Assembly (NCBI GenBank): GCA_024663395.1
Contig: JANFAH010000018.1
Location: forward strand, 310,001 to 374,000
From: Pisolithus tinctorius
Lineage: Eukaryota > Basidiomycota > Agaricomycetes > Boletales > Pisolithaceae
Direction: 5' to 3'
Length of the DNA stretch: 64,000 bases
Shown one piece after another: positions 10,701 through 24,028 of the stretch. Below the pieces are notes generated by a model. The model was not told where the DNA came from and searched no databases. It saw only the letters and a program-made list of their open reading frames with translations. Position 1 is the stretch's first letter, and each line of letters starts with the position of its first letter. The translations under genes were made by a program, and so were the position numbers.

Positions 10701-13653
10701 AGTTACAATGCGCGAATTGCCAATTGTTGTGCATTCAGAGTCGCCTCCATGACGGCCCTCATTCTTGTCAAACCAATCACCTTTGCATTCACCAATGCGA
10801 TTTTTGTCTAGAGACTAATGGCGAGCTCCGAGAGTGTGGCATGGCCGCTGGTCATGCAGGGAAACATATGTAAGCATTTACTCCTACCTAATTATCGCAG
10901 TTTCGCATATCCAGTGCGTACACAGATGTGTCGTCACAGCTCACCTGTGTGGCAAACCCTGCAAGTTCGAAGGCAGGTCCGGATGTCTTCACGAGTGCAT
11001 TAAAGTAGGGTATTCTCGTCATACCACTTGTAGCTTTCAGTTCAGATATCGTAGGTTTTTGATCATGACGACGAACATTTGTGCGCTGCCTCAGTGCACG
11101 CTTGCGGAAAGGCGAGTCCCTTGCTTTGGTGACATGAACATGTATTGATTTCCCTTGTAACAGCCGTGTAGTTTATCTGGTCTTAAACTTGCTGACGGAT
11201 CGGATTATTCGTGCCCCGGTTTTTGTCGAATCCCAAGGTGAGTCTACCAGGGTCCCTGGATTCCGGAGGCTGATAGATCATCAGTGACATTGATCATTTT
11301 CGTCACGAATGTGAAGCTCGTCTCTGCTCGGTCACTTGTCAGCTCTGCAAGCGGCTATGTTTTGATCAAGATCACATGCATGGTTTAGAAGATGGTGCAG
11401 TTCATCTTTGCGGGTGGGTTGATACAATTACATCTGTCAACGATCGGCACAAGGCTAATATTACCCTGCCGTTGAACAGGCAAGAGCATCTCTGTACAGC
11501 TATGTGTTCTGCCCAGGGCATATGTGAGATTGAAACGGCACCGCATTCGATCGAAGCAACTTTTACGGGTAAGCACGAAACTTTTCAATATACGAAGGTA
11601 GGCAACTTAACACGTTTGAGCCGATGCTTTTCTAATACGCCCACGACCTACCTATACCAGTACTCCCAAGGTGAGCTGCATAGTGGTGCCGAAATAAACT
11701 CAGCTTACGTGGTGTAGTGGCAAAGCGACTGAAATGTGTCAAACTAGTTCCACCTGGTGCAACGCAACACAGGGGTTCCCATAATCACAGTCTCGATAAG
11801 AAAATAATTCACTTTTGCGAAGCCAGGTAAGTCGTGATGCTCATCCTATCGCCCCTATCTCCAGTCATTCAACCCGGTCCAATCTGACAGGTGCGAAAAT
11901 TGCGGGTATTTCTGTACATTACCGCTTGGTATGATCAGTTTACATTTTCCTTCTTTGCCACGCCCTGATAGGCAATGTTTAGGCCACCCTCAACAAGAGC
12001 ATGAAACACGTCACGGCTCTATGTCCCGCACACGATGGACTGTAGATGGACCTGATGATGCAGCAGTACTCGAAATTGAAGGGAGGAGATTCTCTACAAA
12101 TGACGAGGGGGCTCCAATGATGTGCAATCTTGTGTGCCAGGCAATGGGTCGTCACGCGCATATTGACTACTGTCGCTCTGACGAGGAAGCAGCCTGCATT
12201 GGCAATGATGAGATTCAGCACATCATGAAGCGCCTGCGACCTAACCCTGACCGCCCGAAGGACTACGTTACCCATAACTTGATCTGGAAAAGGAGTGGTG
12301 AGCATGTACATTGGACGCGCACTGCATGTGTTGATGCAATGCTTTCAAGGTTTCAAAGATCCGTACTCGAAAGAAGAGCAAGCAGTATTTGCAAAATGGT
12401 AGGTTGCTCAGGTAGTCGAGTAACACCGAATGTTGATTTTCTGCAGTGATGCTATGTGCAGTGGTAAGCTAAGTGGTTTCAATCTTAAGATTACTCTCGT
12501 GACCCAGGATACAGGCCCAGAACACGCCGGCGATGCTGGGAATCTTGCTCAACCCTCCTATTGCACGCTACCGATGTTCCATCCACCAGCGGATGTGAAT
12601 GCAGGTGCACCAGCTGTGGGATACATATCCAACGATGGTCATCATTTTGCTTGTCGTAACCCTGTCGTTATGCAGCAGGCGTTCCACGTGTAGGTATTTA
12701 CATAGTTTTCGCGTGACCCAAGCTGACCCCCTCGCCAGGATATTTGTTGCGGACCGGTGAAAATGATACTCCCGACTTAACATGACCCTCACGCTGACTC
12801 CCTTTTCAGGTCTGGCTCCATGTCGTACGATGATCGACGACCATTGCAAAATACTCCTGCTTCAGCCAGAATTTGTGCTCGTTCAAACAACAGAATTGGC
12901 GCGGTTCTCTCCTCATTGTTTAGTTTCTGGTCTGCCCGTGCAGCAGCCATCGGATCAAGTGCCAATGCGGCTCGCAGAGACGCCTATAGTGTTATACTGT
13001 TCCATCATGAGACAGTTACTGTCATTGAAAACGACTTGACAAGCAATCCAGACCAACTGCTAGATATGCTCTTGCCTCATCAGGCGGATGGTGGGACCAA
13101 CTACACAGCAGCAGTTATTGCTGCTCAAGGTGTCATGGAGCGAAATTGGAGCACTGAGAGGTAATAGAACAGTCTTCGGCCCAGCTCCAACTAACCTATG
13201 AACTTGTCGCTTCTCAGGTCTCCTGTCATTATCTTCCTTTCGGATGGAGAGTGCAGCATTACAGACCAAACTATGCAAGATTTATGCCGGTCATCCGTTC
13301 GGCTTGGGTACGCGCCCACATTTTCCAAGCACTTTCTTCTTATCGTTTCTGATTACACCTTGCAGAAAGGCCGTGTCCTTCCATGCAGTATCATTTGGCC
13401 CAGATGCGTCCTCGACATACCTACGCAGAATGGCAGAAATCGCACTAGACGCCCAGAACAACGCTCCGAGGGATCCACTCGCGCCGGCTGCTGCAACAGT
13501 CAATTCGTCATACAATCAAGCCCTGGATTCGGTAGATAGTTTCGTGTTTGCGGAGTACTTTTTGCTGACGACCCTTACTAGGTTCAACTTGCAGAGACCT
13601 TCCTTGGAATTGCGGAGTCGCTGAGGAAGCCCAGAGGGGCATTAATGCATTAA
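4704..13653 (+). CDS. Gene A: giant GB1/VLIG-like GTPase with Cys/His-rich region and C-terminal vWA domain
   Basis: The ATG at 4704 (MDSGPPKDAF) is aligned by paralogue C, and the TAA is at 13651-13653. I estimate about 2,100-2,300 residues over several dozen exons with short GT-AG introns. Order: acidic Ser-rich N-terminus with SDEESLYES (4704-5142); conserved N-terminal domain (5190-5870); helical, charged region (6355-7434); beta-propeller-like region (7590-8700); GTPase domain (9190-9800) with P-loop GEQSVGKS at 9216-9239, G3-like DFEG and a possible G4 VIIIKD; helical part with NDWGAMS (9835-10620); Cys/His-rich NFX1-like region (CQLLCIQSR, HLCGKPCKF, HLC near 11409; 10680-11480) and CENCGYFC near 11890; vWA domain (12735-13640) with MIDAS ADRSGSM, GGTN and FLSDGE. 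All junctions I checked keep frame, so I take it as functional. The G domain resembles guanylate-binding/RHD3-type GTPases, which hydrolyse GTP and oligomerise on membranes; the in vivo role is unknown. Confidence 0.85.
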
Positions 13654-14538
13654 GATATTCCGCGGCCCACAGCCCTGCGGGCGTCCGCGACGGTTCCTAT
13701 TCTCCGCGTTGTATTTTATAGAAGAGAATGAGGTTAGTGTAATGAAGGTGTTTGCACGGAACCCAAAGGAGTGTGTTCCGAAAAGAAGGCACGCGGAGTG
13801 CGCTGAGCGCTAAGTTGCGAGGAGGCCTCCACTGCGGTCGTCGCGGAGTCTCGAGTGAATTTTGGACAGTTCGACGGGCACTACAAACGATTCCCACGCG
13901 TAAACAACGACCCCAGCCTACTTTACAACTTTCGACTGTTAAATCCTTTTATCTTGTTTCTCTCAGTCCCTATGACCCAGCAACACAGATTGGTTTCACA
14001 ACTTTGACCGTGTCTCTGTGATGGAGTGAGTATTTGATGTGGCAAAGGAGCCTTCACCCGAATCTTGATACTTGCGGCGTGATACGGCATGCCTCCAAGT
14101 GCAAAGTTCCGTCGGACATGCTGGTGCGTTGATTCGGTCTTCCTCATTCAACGGAGTTGGTCTTGTCTCATGTGATGTTCGATAGCGGAAGGTCCGGAAT
14201 CCAGATACGCACTGTAGTTCAACATTTCGATGCACAAATAAGCATCAAAGAGTTGCGTCCTGCATCCTCAGAGATCTGGACTCTGAGCATCTTCCCTCGC
14301 TTTCAGCTCTCTCAGTTTCTCGTTTTCTCTTTGGCTCTGGAGCTGTGCTTCCCTGCGAGTTTACGGGACTCCGCCCAATGGATCTGCGTCACTGAATTAG
14401 GTTATATTCTTCACTGCGTGTTTGATTTCCGCCTCGTGTATAACCCGCACGGACCCTATCCTTATCTTCCCCTACCGCTTTTAACTGAGGGAACCTTGGA
14501 CTTTCACCCTTCGGTTCTCCCTCTACCTTTCCTCCACT
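13654..14538. other. Intergenic region between A and B, promoter of B
   Basis: No gene is recognisable. From about 14107 onward it is homologous to the region upstream of D (shared TTCCGTCGGACA at 14107 and 41196, and GACTCTG.GCATCTTCCC near 14279 and 41349). Homology to another start-proximal region, with no open frame conserved between the two, supports a promoter and 5' leader. Confidence 0.6.
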
Positions 14539-17500
14539 ATGGACGATTCTTCATTCAGGCCAACAAATCTATTTAGTAACACTGACGACGGACAATCTCC
14601 CGATCAAGCACTTCTGGACGAAGAAAATGGAAGAGCTGATGGTATTTTGACCTTGATCGAGGGGCCCTCCGTCGCTGATCTGCCACCTGTAGACATCGAA
14701 TTGGACGGAGACTGGTCTGATTCCAGCACAGAAACCGATGCATCGCCGCTCGAGCACCATATCCAGATACCTTCTAGTTCTCAGTTGCAAACGCAGACGC
14801 CTACAGCAGCGAGTAACAGTCAGAGTAATCCGAGTGTCCCGGACGATGTGGATGATGCTGCTAGTGAAGAGAGTTTGTACGAGTCAGTGCACTCGGATAC
14901 TCCTAACTTAGCGAAGGATCATGAGGTGTGTCAACTTTCGCTGTTGTCGTATTGCCATTGAGGTGTTCACCAGATGAGTACTGATGAACCCTCTGTCGAC
15001 CCATTCGATAATAAAGATCTGGCACAATCCATTCCAGGATTATATAGGATCCTTGATCTAGTTACCGAACAGGGAAGCGGTGGGCTCGGTATGGTCTTTC
15101 CCGCCATGACGGGGCTTACGCTTACGCTTTCTCAAGTGGATAAGATCATTATATCTCAAAACTCGCTTAAAACATTCATCAATACTATTAGTCCAGGCGC
15201 CTACCTGTCTATGACGAAGGTCAATTTCAAAATGTTGGACCAATCCACCATCAAACCTGTAGGCATTTACGGCAGTAAGGAAGAGATAGTCCGTTTCCTC
15301 TTGAGGCTTCATGCCGTCGATGATACTATGTAAGTTGTACCTGATCTTGGTTGTGCCAGCGGCATTTCATGACAGATTCCACTTTGTAGAGCTACTCACC
15401 TACTATCTGAATCGAGTACTACCGAAGCCCATCCGACACTTCGCTCGGGGTTGTACATCCTTCGTTCAAGTGCTGCTGAGCCTAACAGATCCGACCAAAT
15501 GTATGTCATCTACTGGCCAGAGCAAAATACGTGGAACGACTCAGCACTATCGCAAGTTCGCCGCAATCGGGTGGCATTTATGAGGTAGTCATACGTTGTT
15601 TACGTACCCTCAAGTACTTGACATTTTGTGCAGGTACCTCACACGAATGTGTGATCAGATTGTCGCATTGGTGTCGTCAGAACACGCTCGAAGAATGGTG
15701 TGGAGCGAGATCGGTGACAATGGCGATGACGATGACGATTGTGTCGACGAGGATGACGAAAATGACCGAATCATCAGGTGTGTCGTGCAAAGGACAACCG
15801 AGCAGGAAGAGTCGGTGCAAGTTCGTGAAGGATTCAAGGTGAATTTCGCGTTTTGAGTCAAGCCCACTCGAGTTAAGTTTTATAGATAACTTCGGAACAT
15901 ATATCCCAGACAGAGCCACCCGAGTGTGGAGAGCAGTGCTCCGTAAAACCCTTTCTGCTTTTGGGAGAGGCGGCGCAGGGCTTTGTGACTGTGCAACATC
16001 ATCCCCCTAAACGTGTTATCGAAACGCTCAAGGGTCGCTCCTTCAATGCCATTCAATTGGAAGACTACTTGTACGTGTATTTACCATACCTCAGCATCTC
16101 ACCACATCTACTTGTCCGCCATGCAGAATATCCGATAGCTTAGATATCAGTGAAACCCTCGATGACAAAGGGCTTCGGATACTGGTTGATGTTGGCCTTC
16201 GAAAGCGCTGTCCTCAGGAATGTGTGAACTGGGAACACCAGTCTACAGCAATTCAGGAACGTTATAAGAAGATCTTCGATGATAGGTTCCGGAAAGCTAA
16301 AGACGAGTTGGTTAAAGTAACCGAAAGCCTGAATAGCGCTGCCTACAATGCTGTTATTGATGATGTGGTGGCATTATACCCGTAAGTAATGACGTTTGTC
16401 TTAGGGCGGCATTATGGTTCATTCTTACGTTGTTAAGGTTCATCGACAAGCAAGCATTCCAGTATACAGGCTTCGGTACTGAGGATCCACCAGGTATGGT
16501 TCATTGGTATACATTCCATATTTCAGAAAATGTTCATTATGTGTTTGTAGTGGTTTCATTTTCGCAAATCACCGATACCTATCCGGATGCAAGCAGGGAT
16601 TTTCAGCGCAACATTCAAGATTGCCATGTAATTTCGGATCGCGAGTTCCGGGCTACGAAGGATCGGTTGTGCCTTCTTGTAGAGTTGGCATCCCGAACAA
16701 AAGGTCTAGACAGTGGCGTGCGGGACCCAATCTTGCGTGCAACCTTCATTGGTGGATTTCGAGAGGCAGAGAAAGTGGCTAAATCTTTGTCTATCGGTTC
16801 AGCAAGCAAACTCAAGATGATCCTTGACTACTGTGACAAGTTGATGAACAGCGGTTTGGCCCCGCAGACCAACACTCATTCTATAGATAGTGTCCTCAAA
16901 GAAGCCCACGAGGCGGCGCTAAAGGTCACAGATAGTGAGTTCTTTCGGATCGTCGCGAAGAAAAAGAAAGTCCAGGAGAGGGAACAGTTAGCGGAACTTG
17001 TTGAAAAAGCAAGACAGAAAGCGAAGTCATACTTTGAATACACCATCCCCCGTGTCGTCATGAAAATTGTTTCGTCAATCAAAGCGATCCAGGAGGTAGG
17101 CTGCCATGCGAAAATCAAGGCCGAGTGCTCTAGCCAAGAGGATCAAGAGCGATACAAGCATAGATTACAATTGATCCAGCACGTCAATAACTCGTCCGCT
17201 CAAGTACAGTGCAGGTGAGGCCTGAATTTTAATCCATTCTTTGACATCGTCAAACTCTTATAGGCACACTTTGCGAATTGATTCCGTTGAAGAAGAAAAG
17301 AAGGCTTGGGCGATTCCTAAAACATACAAGCTCTGGGGCCTGCGAGAATCCCAGGAAGATCCAGTGACGTGTTACACGGTCCATCCCATGAATGTGACGG
17401 AGGAGGACAAACACAACCTGCAATTAGATCCCTCCAGTATTCCTTCACCTCGCTTCAGGTTTCAGCATCCATTCGAGTTACCTCTTGGGCATACAATCTT

Positions 17501-20500
17501 GTAGGCCCTACGCTTTGGATTTTCTGCTCTTCCTGATCTGATGCATGGTCTGTAGACGTGCGCAACTTCTTGAAAGAGAGAGGCTGCTCTTAATTGTCGC
17601 GGACCGGGTTGGGAACATATTTGTGTATCTTGAAACTCTCACCGCCATGCACGGTGCCATACAGCGTGGGCACTGTAAGGCCCTGAAACGGGAAAAGATT
17701 GGCCAGGATTTCCATATCGCCTTCGACGAGTCAAAGCGGATGTTGGCTGTTGTTTCGTCAGACAAGGTTTGCAGTTCTCATTCCATTCACAATGCCGAAA
17801 CAAGGATGATCGATGAAACCATGTATCGCAGCTTCTATTGCATGTATTTGTATACGATGACGTGCGAGGATTTCAAGCCCAGGGGAGCGCCATTAACTTG
17901 GGTCCTTGGTATGGCGAAGGAGTGCGCATCCGTCACGCCTGCTTTATATGTGGTAGCGAAGAAATACTACTGGTGGACTCTCAAGCCCAGGCTAGAGTGT
18001 TCTCATTGGTAACCATGCAATTCCGGTGAGTCAAGCCTCATACCCGTTGAGTTTTATCCTGCATACCAAATGTCAATAGACCTGCAGTTCTTAGCCTACC
18101 TCAAGTCCCAACCGGCGTGCATTGCACACCCGATGGGTCCTGCGTATTGGTTCTTCAACCCCATGAGTCTGAGCTAGCAGTAACTGCTTACCACTGGAGT
18201 TCTTTCGGTTCCACGGAGGGCATATCACTCAACATTCCCGATCTTCCTGTTGGCGAACCCCTCGTAGTCACCTCGCTTATCAAACGCACAGCGGTTCATT
18301 TGCTGAAGCTCGATTTATCCACTTGCTGCTGCCAGTCGTATGCACTCGACATTACTCGACGGCATACCGAATTCATGTTCCGTGAGCGGGTCAACCGCAA
18401 TTCTACATCAGCGAGAGCGCACGAAACCGCTCATAACTGCCTCATCGACTGTCACTCAGAGGTGTGGACTCGCTTTCCTGTATGCGCAGCAGTGCCACGA
18501 GAGACTATATCCTCTGCCAGTCTCAGAGGCCAGAAAAGCCTCGTGTTTGTCACGGATCGTAGCTTTGACATGTTCGCTCCTCATTTCTCTCAGATGATTC
18601 ACTCTTTCGAACGCACGGCAAGGAAACCTACTGGAAATGCCCTCAAATCGGTGAAGGTGTCCGCTGCCTCATTCGACGTCTTTGCACAGGAGTTATGCGA
18701 TGGTGCTACATGGAACGTCTCACAGTATCGGGCGGGCGAATGGATCGTTGATTTCTTGTGCTTGATTCCGATCCACATTGCGGTGACCAAGGACAATCGC
18801 TTCATCCCTCTAAAAGACGGTGTATATTCACCAAGCTTGGAGAGGGAATTACTAGGAGCAGGCATTAACCGCATCGTAGACAATATTTCTTTCGGATGGT
18901 ACGAGTCGCTTTTTCAGTCTTACATGGCAACGAAGGTAGCTTCCTTGTCTCATACAACGTTTCTAACTAACAAAGACTAGCCTGTCAGAGTGGTGTCGTC
19001 CATGGGAGAACAATCTGTTGGTAAGAGTTATGCTCTGAACCACCTCGTGGATACTTCATTTGCTGGCTCCGCAATGCGTACGACGGAGGGCGTTTGGATG
19101 TCTGTCACCCCGACAGAGAAAGAGCTAATCGTAGCTCTGGACTTCGAAGGTTTGTCAATTCAAATCACGTCCGCTCGCAATTGTGCAGATTGTTTTCGTT
19201 TAGGTGTTCATAGTATCGAACGGTCAACGCAAGAAGACACGCTACTTGTATTATTCAACACTGCTATCTCAAATTTAGTGAGCGTATTGCTACGAAAATG
19301 GGAAGATAGCTAACACCTCTGCAGGTCTTGTTTCGTAACAACTTTGCACTCAGTCGCGATATTACAGGATTGTTCCAATCCTTCCAGTCTAGCGCTACTG
19401 TTCTAGATCCGGCAGAAAACCCTTCGTTATTCCAGTCAACTTTAGTAATCATCATCAAGGTATGCGGTCCGGTCAAGTGGACATGTCAAAAACTGAAATT
19501 CATTCTTAGGATGTCGTTGAGGCGGACAAAGTAGAAATAGGCAGAGAGTAAGTCAGCTCTATGCAAGCCTTCCCTTGATTGGTTCATCTATTGAATGAAA
19601 AGGTTCTCTCTGAAGTTCGAGAAGATTGTTCAGGACGAACAAGAGGCGAACTTCATCACTCGTCTGCATGCAGGTCGATTAAACATCATTCCTTGGTGCG
19701 CCTGTACTGGGACCATGTGGCTGGCGCATACTCATATCTCGGCAGGCCTGTCATTGAATCTAAAGAATTCTATAAGCTATTCACTAAGTTGAAAAGATGT
19801 CTGGATCAACAACCAGTTACGCACCCCGCGGCAGGCGAATTCCTCCACAAGATGAAAACGCTGATGGCGAAACTCAAGGTACGCATTCAGATACCAGTCT
19901 TCATTTCGTTGTTAAAATGGTATTAGGCCAATGATTGGGGAGCGATGTCTCGTATGTCCTGCCCTTGGTGCCCGTGTGAAACTCTCATAAGCTCTTCACA
20001 GAAACCATGGCATCCCATCGAGCCCAGCTTTTGCTGTCATTGCTTCCGAATGCATTGATATATGGTCTGCAAGAGGTCGCTCCTGAGCCAGAGCCTCTGA
20101 AGGTAACTAATCTATATGCGACACCTGGAGCGTCTAATTAAGCAGCCATTACAGATCATCGACGCTGATACTCCTATCCAATTTCCGGATACACAGTCGA
20201 GACTGTTCCTTGCAGTCAGAGGGTTTTCACAATCAGAGACTCGTGAGCAAGTACTTACGGTCTTGCGCAATTCCTGGGATCGGAACGAAATGCGTCAGCA
20301 CCTTTCGGATCCTGAATGGGCAGATGGTCTTTCCCAATATCTTGAACAGATCGTCAACTTGCGTATCGACCATGTGCGTGAATGGCTGACACAAAACCTG
20401 TCCCGTTTCCAGACGGGACATGCTAGCATCGAGGAGTTACGAAGAACATTTGAGAATGCTTCAGTTGATCTGAGGAGCAACGTTCAACTTTGCAGATTGC

Positions 20501-23500
20501 AATGTGCGAGTTGCCAATTGCTGTGCATTCAGAGTCGCTTGCACGATGGCCCACACAACTGCCGAACCGATCACGCCTGCATCCACCAGTGTGATTTCTG
20601 CAAGGAAGGCACTGGCGAGAACAGAGCATGCTCTATGATGTGAGTTGTTCATGGCAAACTGACTTCATGCTTACCGTTTTTACCGGTGGTAGCGGTGGTC
20701 ACGCAGGAAAGCATATGTAAGATGACATTAACCTTTGTCCGCGGTTGGTATCTTACCATCAACACATAGTTGCGTCGTGAATGCTCACCTGTGTGGGAAA
20801 CCTTGCAAGTTCGCGGGCAAATTTGGTTGTCTCCATCAGTGCACCAAAGTAAGTACCCTTTACTGCAATTCAATCCCTCATTCATCTCCTGCAGGTCACC
20901 GATCACCCGGACGAACATTTATGTGCTGCTCTAGTCCATGGATGTGGAGAGGTGAACGCTTTGCTGCCGTCTATTATTCCCGTTGCTCAGTTTGGACATG
21001 TCACTTAGCCTTGTGATTTGTCTGGGATCAAGCTCATTGACGGGTCGACATATGCATGCCCTGGGATCTGTCGCATACCAAGGTAAGGCAACTTGAGGGA
21101 CGAATGCGGAGGCTTATGCCCTTCTAGCGACATCGCTCATGCTCGTCATCGTTGTGAAGCTCGTCTCTGCTCTATTACGTGTCAACTGTGTAAGCGGCTT
21201 TGTTCTCATCACGATCATATGCATGGGTTGGAGGAAGGAGCAATTCACCTCTGCGGGTGGGTCGGCCGAAGTCCTGTATTAAGCCACTCTAATCATGATA
21301 CAGCGAGGAACACCTTTGCTCTGTCGATTGCTCTGTCCCTGGGATATGTGAGATCGAGACTGCACCATATTCCATCGAAGCTACTTTCACAGGCAGACAT
21401 GAAACCTTTCAATATACGAAGGTAACTGTTATTATCTATTTCGCGTATGGAGGGACTAGCGCTGATGGGCCGGTCCTCTAGTACTCTCAAGGTTCATTCG
21501 GTTTCTTTGCGCAATATTGTATTGTTCTGACATGCGACAGTTGCTAAACGGCTCAAATGTGCCAAGTCAATCCCGCCTGGGCAAATAAAGCACGTCGGTG
21601 CACACAATCACAGTCTTGACAAGAAAGTTGTTCATTTCTGCCAAAATAAGTCAGTTGCTTTTGTTTCTGAAAAGAAGTGTCGATGACCCGAACGGCTCCC
21701 CAGGTGCGACAATTGTGGTTACTTCTGCATACTACCGCTTGGTATGAGTGTCCATGTTGACTTGCGGATTCAATAACTAAATTGGATGGAAAGGCCATCC
21801 TCAACAAGAACATGAGACACGCCACGGTTCTATGTCTAGCACGCGGTGGATTGTGGATGAATCTGATGATGCTGCTGCTCTCGAAGTCGAAGGCCGAAAA
21901 TTCTCCACTAATGACGAGGGTGCTCCTATGATGTGCAATCTTGTGTGTCAGGCGATGGGTCGCCACGTGCATATCGATTACTGTCGCGCTGATGACCCAG
22001 CTGCTTGCACCGGACGCGACGAGATTCAGCACATTGCGAAGCGTCTACTACCCGATCCTGACCGTCCCAAGGACTACATCACTCACAGTCTATTCTGGAA
22101 AAAGAGCGGTGCGTATAACCCCTGTAAGTAATCGAAGAAAAATGGTTAACCTGAGATCTTTTACCAGGTTTCAAAGACCCTTATTCTAAGGAAGAGCAAG
22201 CCAATTTCGCTAAATGGTAGGTTCCCTTTGTTGTATTGCATATGTCAAGTATCGTGACACGCAATTTCGACAGTGATGCTATGTGCAGTGGTGTGTCCCA
22301 TCGATTTTCACGCTCTGGGCATATCTGGTGACCATGAAGCAGGCCCGGAACACGCTGGCGACGCTGGGACGCTTCCTCAACCATCGTACTGTACACTGGC
22401 AATGTTCCATCAACCCTCGGATCCGCACGGAGCTGCACCTGCTATCGGACATGTATCCAATGACGGTCACCACTTTACTTGTCGAAATCCTGTTGTAATG
22501 CAACATGCATACCATGTGTACGCCAATGATTCTGTTTCTCTGGTTGGGCCAACTAACTAGCTTCTCATTCCTCAGCATATTCATTGCGGACCGGTGAGAG
22601 ATACGGTTTAGTGATCTGTCGCAGTACGGTTAATCCCGTCCAGGTCTGGCTCTATGTCCTCCCAGGATAAAAAGCCATTGCCGAACACCCCAGCATCTGG
22701 AAAAATTTCTGCTCGTTCAAACAACAGATTCGGTGCGGTGCTATCCTCGCTCTATGGCTTCTGGTCTGCTCGTGCGGCTGCAATTGGATCAAGTGCTAGC
22801 GCAGCTCGCAGAGACGCGTATAGCGTCATTCTGTTCAATAGCCATGTCATGCCTATTATCGAAAACGACTTCACGAGTGATGCCAATCAGTTGCTTGATG
22901 TCGTCTTACCTCATGCGGCGAACGGTGGGACCAACTTTACTGCAGCGATAACTAGTGCTGCAAGTGTCATGGAGAGACACTGGAGCACAGAGAGGTGAAT
23001 GTGTAATCTCGGGGTATTTGTAGACTCGCTTATGGATTGTGACTTTTCAGATCTCCCGTCATCATCTTTCTTTCAGACGGCGAGTGCCAGATTGCAGACC
23101 AGACTATGCAAGACTTGTGTCGCACTTCTGTTCGTCTTGGGTACTGAACTATACTTTGTTGTCTGGTTTCGTTATTTTGACGGACATTTTGCAGGAAAGC
23201 TGTCTCTTTTCATGCCGTTTCGTTTGGCCGAGATAGCCAAAGTGGAGGTTCAAGTAGGGTGAACCGTCGACAAATCACGTCGTCGACTTCTTTGCATAGA
23301 ATGGTGCAAATTGCCCAAGACACTCAGAACAATGCACCCAGGGATCCACTCGCGCCTGCCTCTGTGACAGTAATGTCCTCGTACACAGACGCGCTAGATA
23401 CCGTACGCTATTCGCTCATATTGCTGATGTTTACGTCTTATTGATCCATCCTAACCATACACTAGGTACAGCTCGCTGAGACATTCCTCGGGATTGCGGA

Positions 23501-23555
23501 GTCATTGCGGAAGCCGAGAGGGTCGTTGATGCAACTGAATAATCGCCGTACTTGA
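14539..23555 (+). CDS. Gene B: second-subtype giant GB1/VLIG-like GTPase / Cys-His / vWA protein
   Basis: Start ATG at 14539 (MDDSSFRPTNLF); TGA at 23553-23555 after RKPRGSLMQLNNRRT. It is collinear with A but clearly diverged, with a different acidic N-terminus (SEESLYES retained near 14860-14885) and no A-type TATTTAAAT box. Landmarks: N-terminal domain 14974-15840; helical region 16165-17218; propeller-like region 17345-18500; P-loop GEQSVGKS 19006-19029 followed by TEGVWMS and DFEG; possible G4 VIIIK/D split by an intron; helical NDWGAMS region near 19927; Cys/His-rich region 20480-21340 (CQLLCIQSR, HLCGKPCKF, HLCAAL, CQLCKRLC); second zinc-like block near 21705; vWA domain 22575-23550 with ADR/SGSM, GGTN and FLSDGE. 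The introns I checked restore frame, so the gene looks intact. The predicted biochemical role is the same as for A; the subtype split suggests non-identical roles. Confidence 0.83.
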
Positions 23556-23630
23556 TGGTGTTTGTTTTCATAGCATGCAGGATGTAGTCACTTGCCAGCT
23601 GTACTTAAATGCAGTGGCCCAATACAGGAG

Positions 23631-23657
23631 TTAGTCTGGTGACCAGACCGGTACTAC
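23631..23657. repeat. Dispersed repeat with palindromic core TCTGGTGACCAGA
   Basis: TTAGTCTGGTGACCAGACCGG lies about 75 bp downstream of the stop of B. Related sequences occur at 34911-34977, 50679-50733 and 62647-62659. The core is a perfect 13-bp palindrome around GGTGACC. The copy behind D probably arose with the duplication; the other two are not explained by it. Confidence 0.6.
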
Positions 23658-23719
23658 TGGGGACAGGCATAGCAGAGAATGGATGCGCATAGGGCGAGCT
23701 ATCAGCTGGCATCACGTGA

Positions 23720-24028
23720 CGTCCACGTCCACAAGTGCGTGCACACCGTCGTATTATGTAAGGCGCAATTCAGTAGCCCGAATTGGCACCAACAGCTTCA
23801 GCAGATTCCACCGCCTGCTCGTGCTCGTCTTCCAGGAGTCGCACCCACTAGATTGTGGCTGCCAATGCGCCTCTACTCTACCCTTCACCGAGCAGGTTGT
23901 TCATATCCAGCGTACTTCATGAATGCTGCATCTATTAAGGCTTCGATCTCCACACGAGGTCGAAACTGAAATGCACGACTTCCTGGGAAGTCGAGCCGAA
24001 CTGCTTACAACCTCTTTACAATAATCCC
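23720..24028 (+). other. Duplicated upstream region of a VIT-vWA gene
   Basis: This stretch is homologous to the region upstream of the intact VIT-vWA gene (about 50870-51200): shared GGCGCAATT, GTCTTCCAGGAGT.GCAC, GGCTGCCAATGCGCCTCTA and TTTCCACACGAGG-like blocks in the same order. No coding capacity is recognised. It shows that the duplication included the promoter of the VIT-vWA gene. Confidence 0.6.

Noticed and set aside
13697..14235. Minus-strand frames between A and B
   Set aside because: They are not conserved in the homologous region upstream of D and lack recognisable domains.
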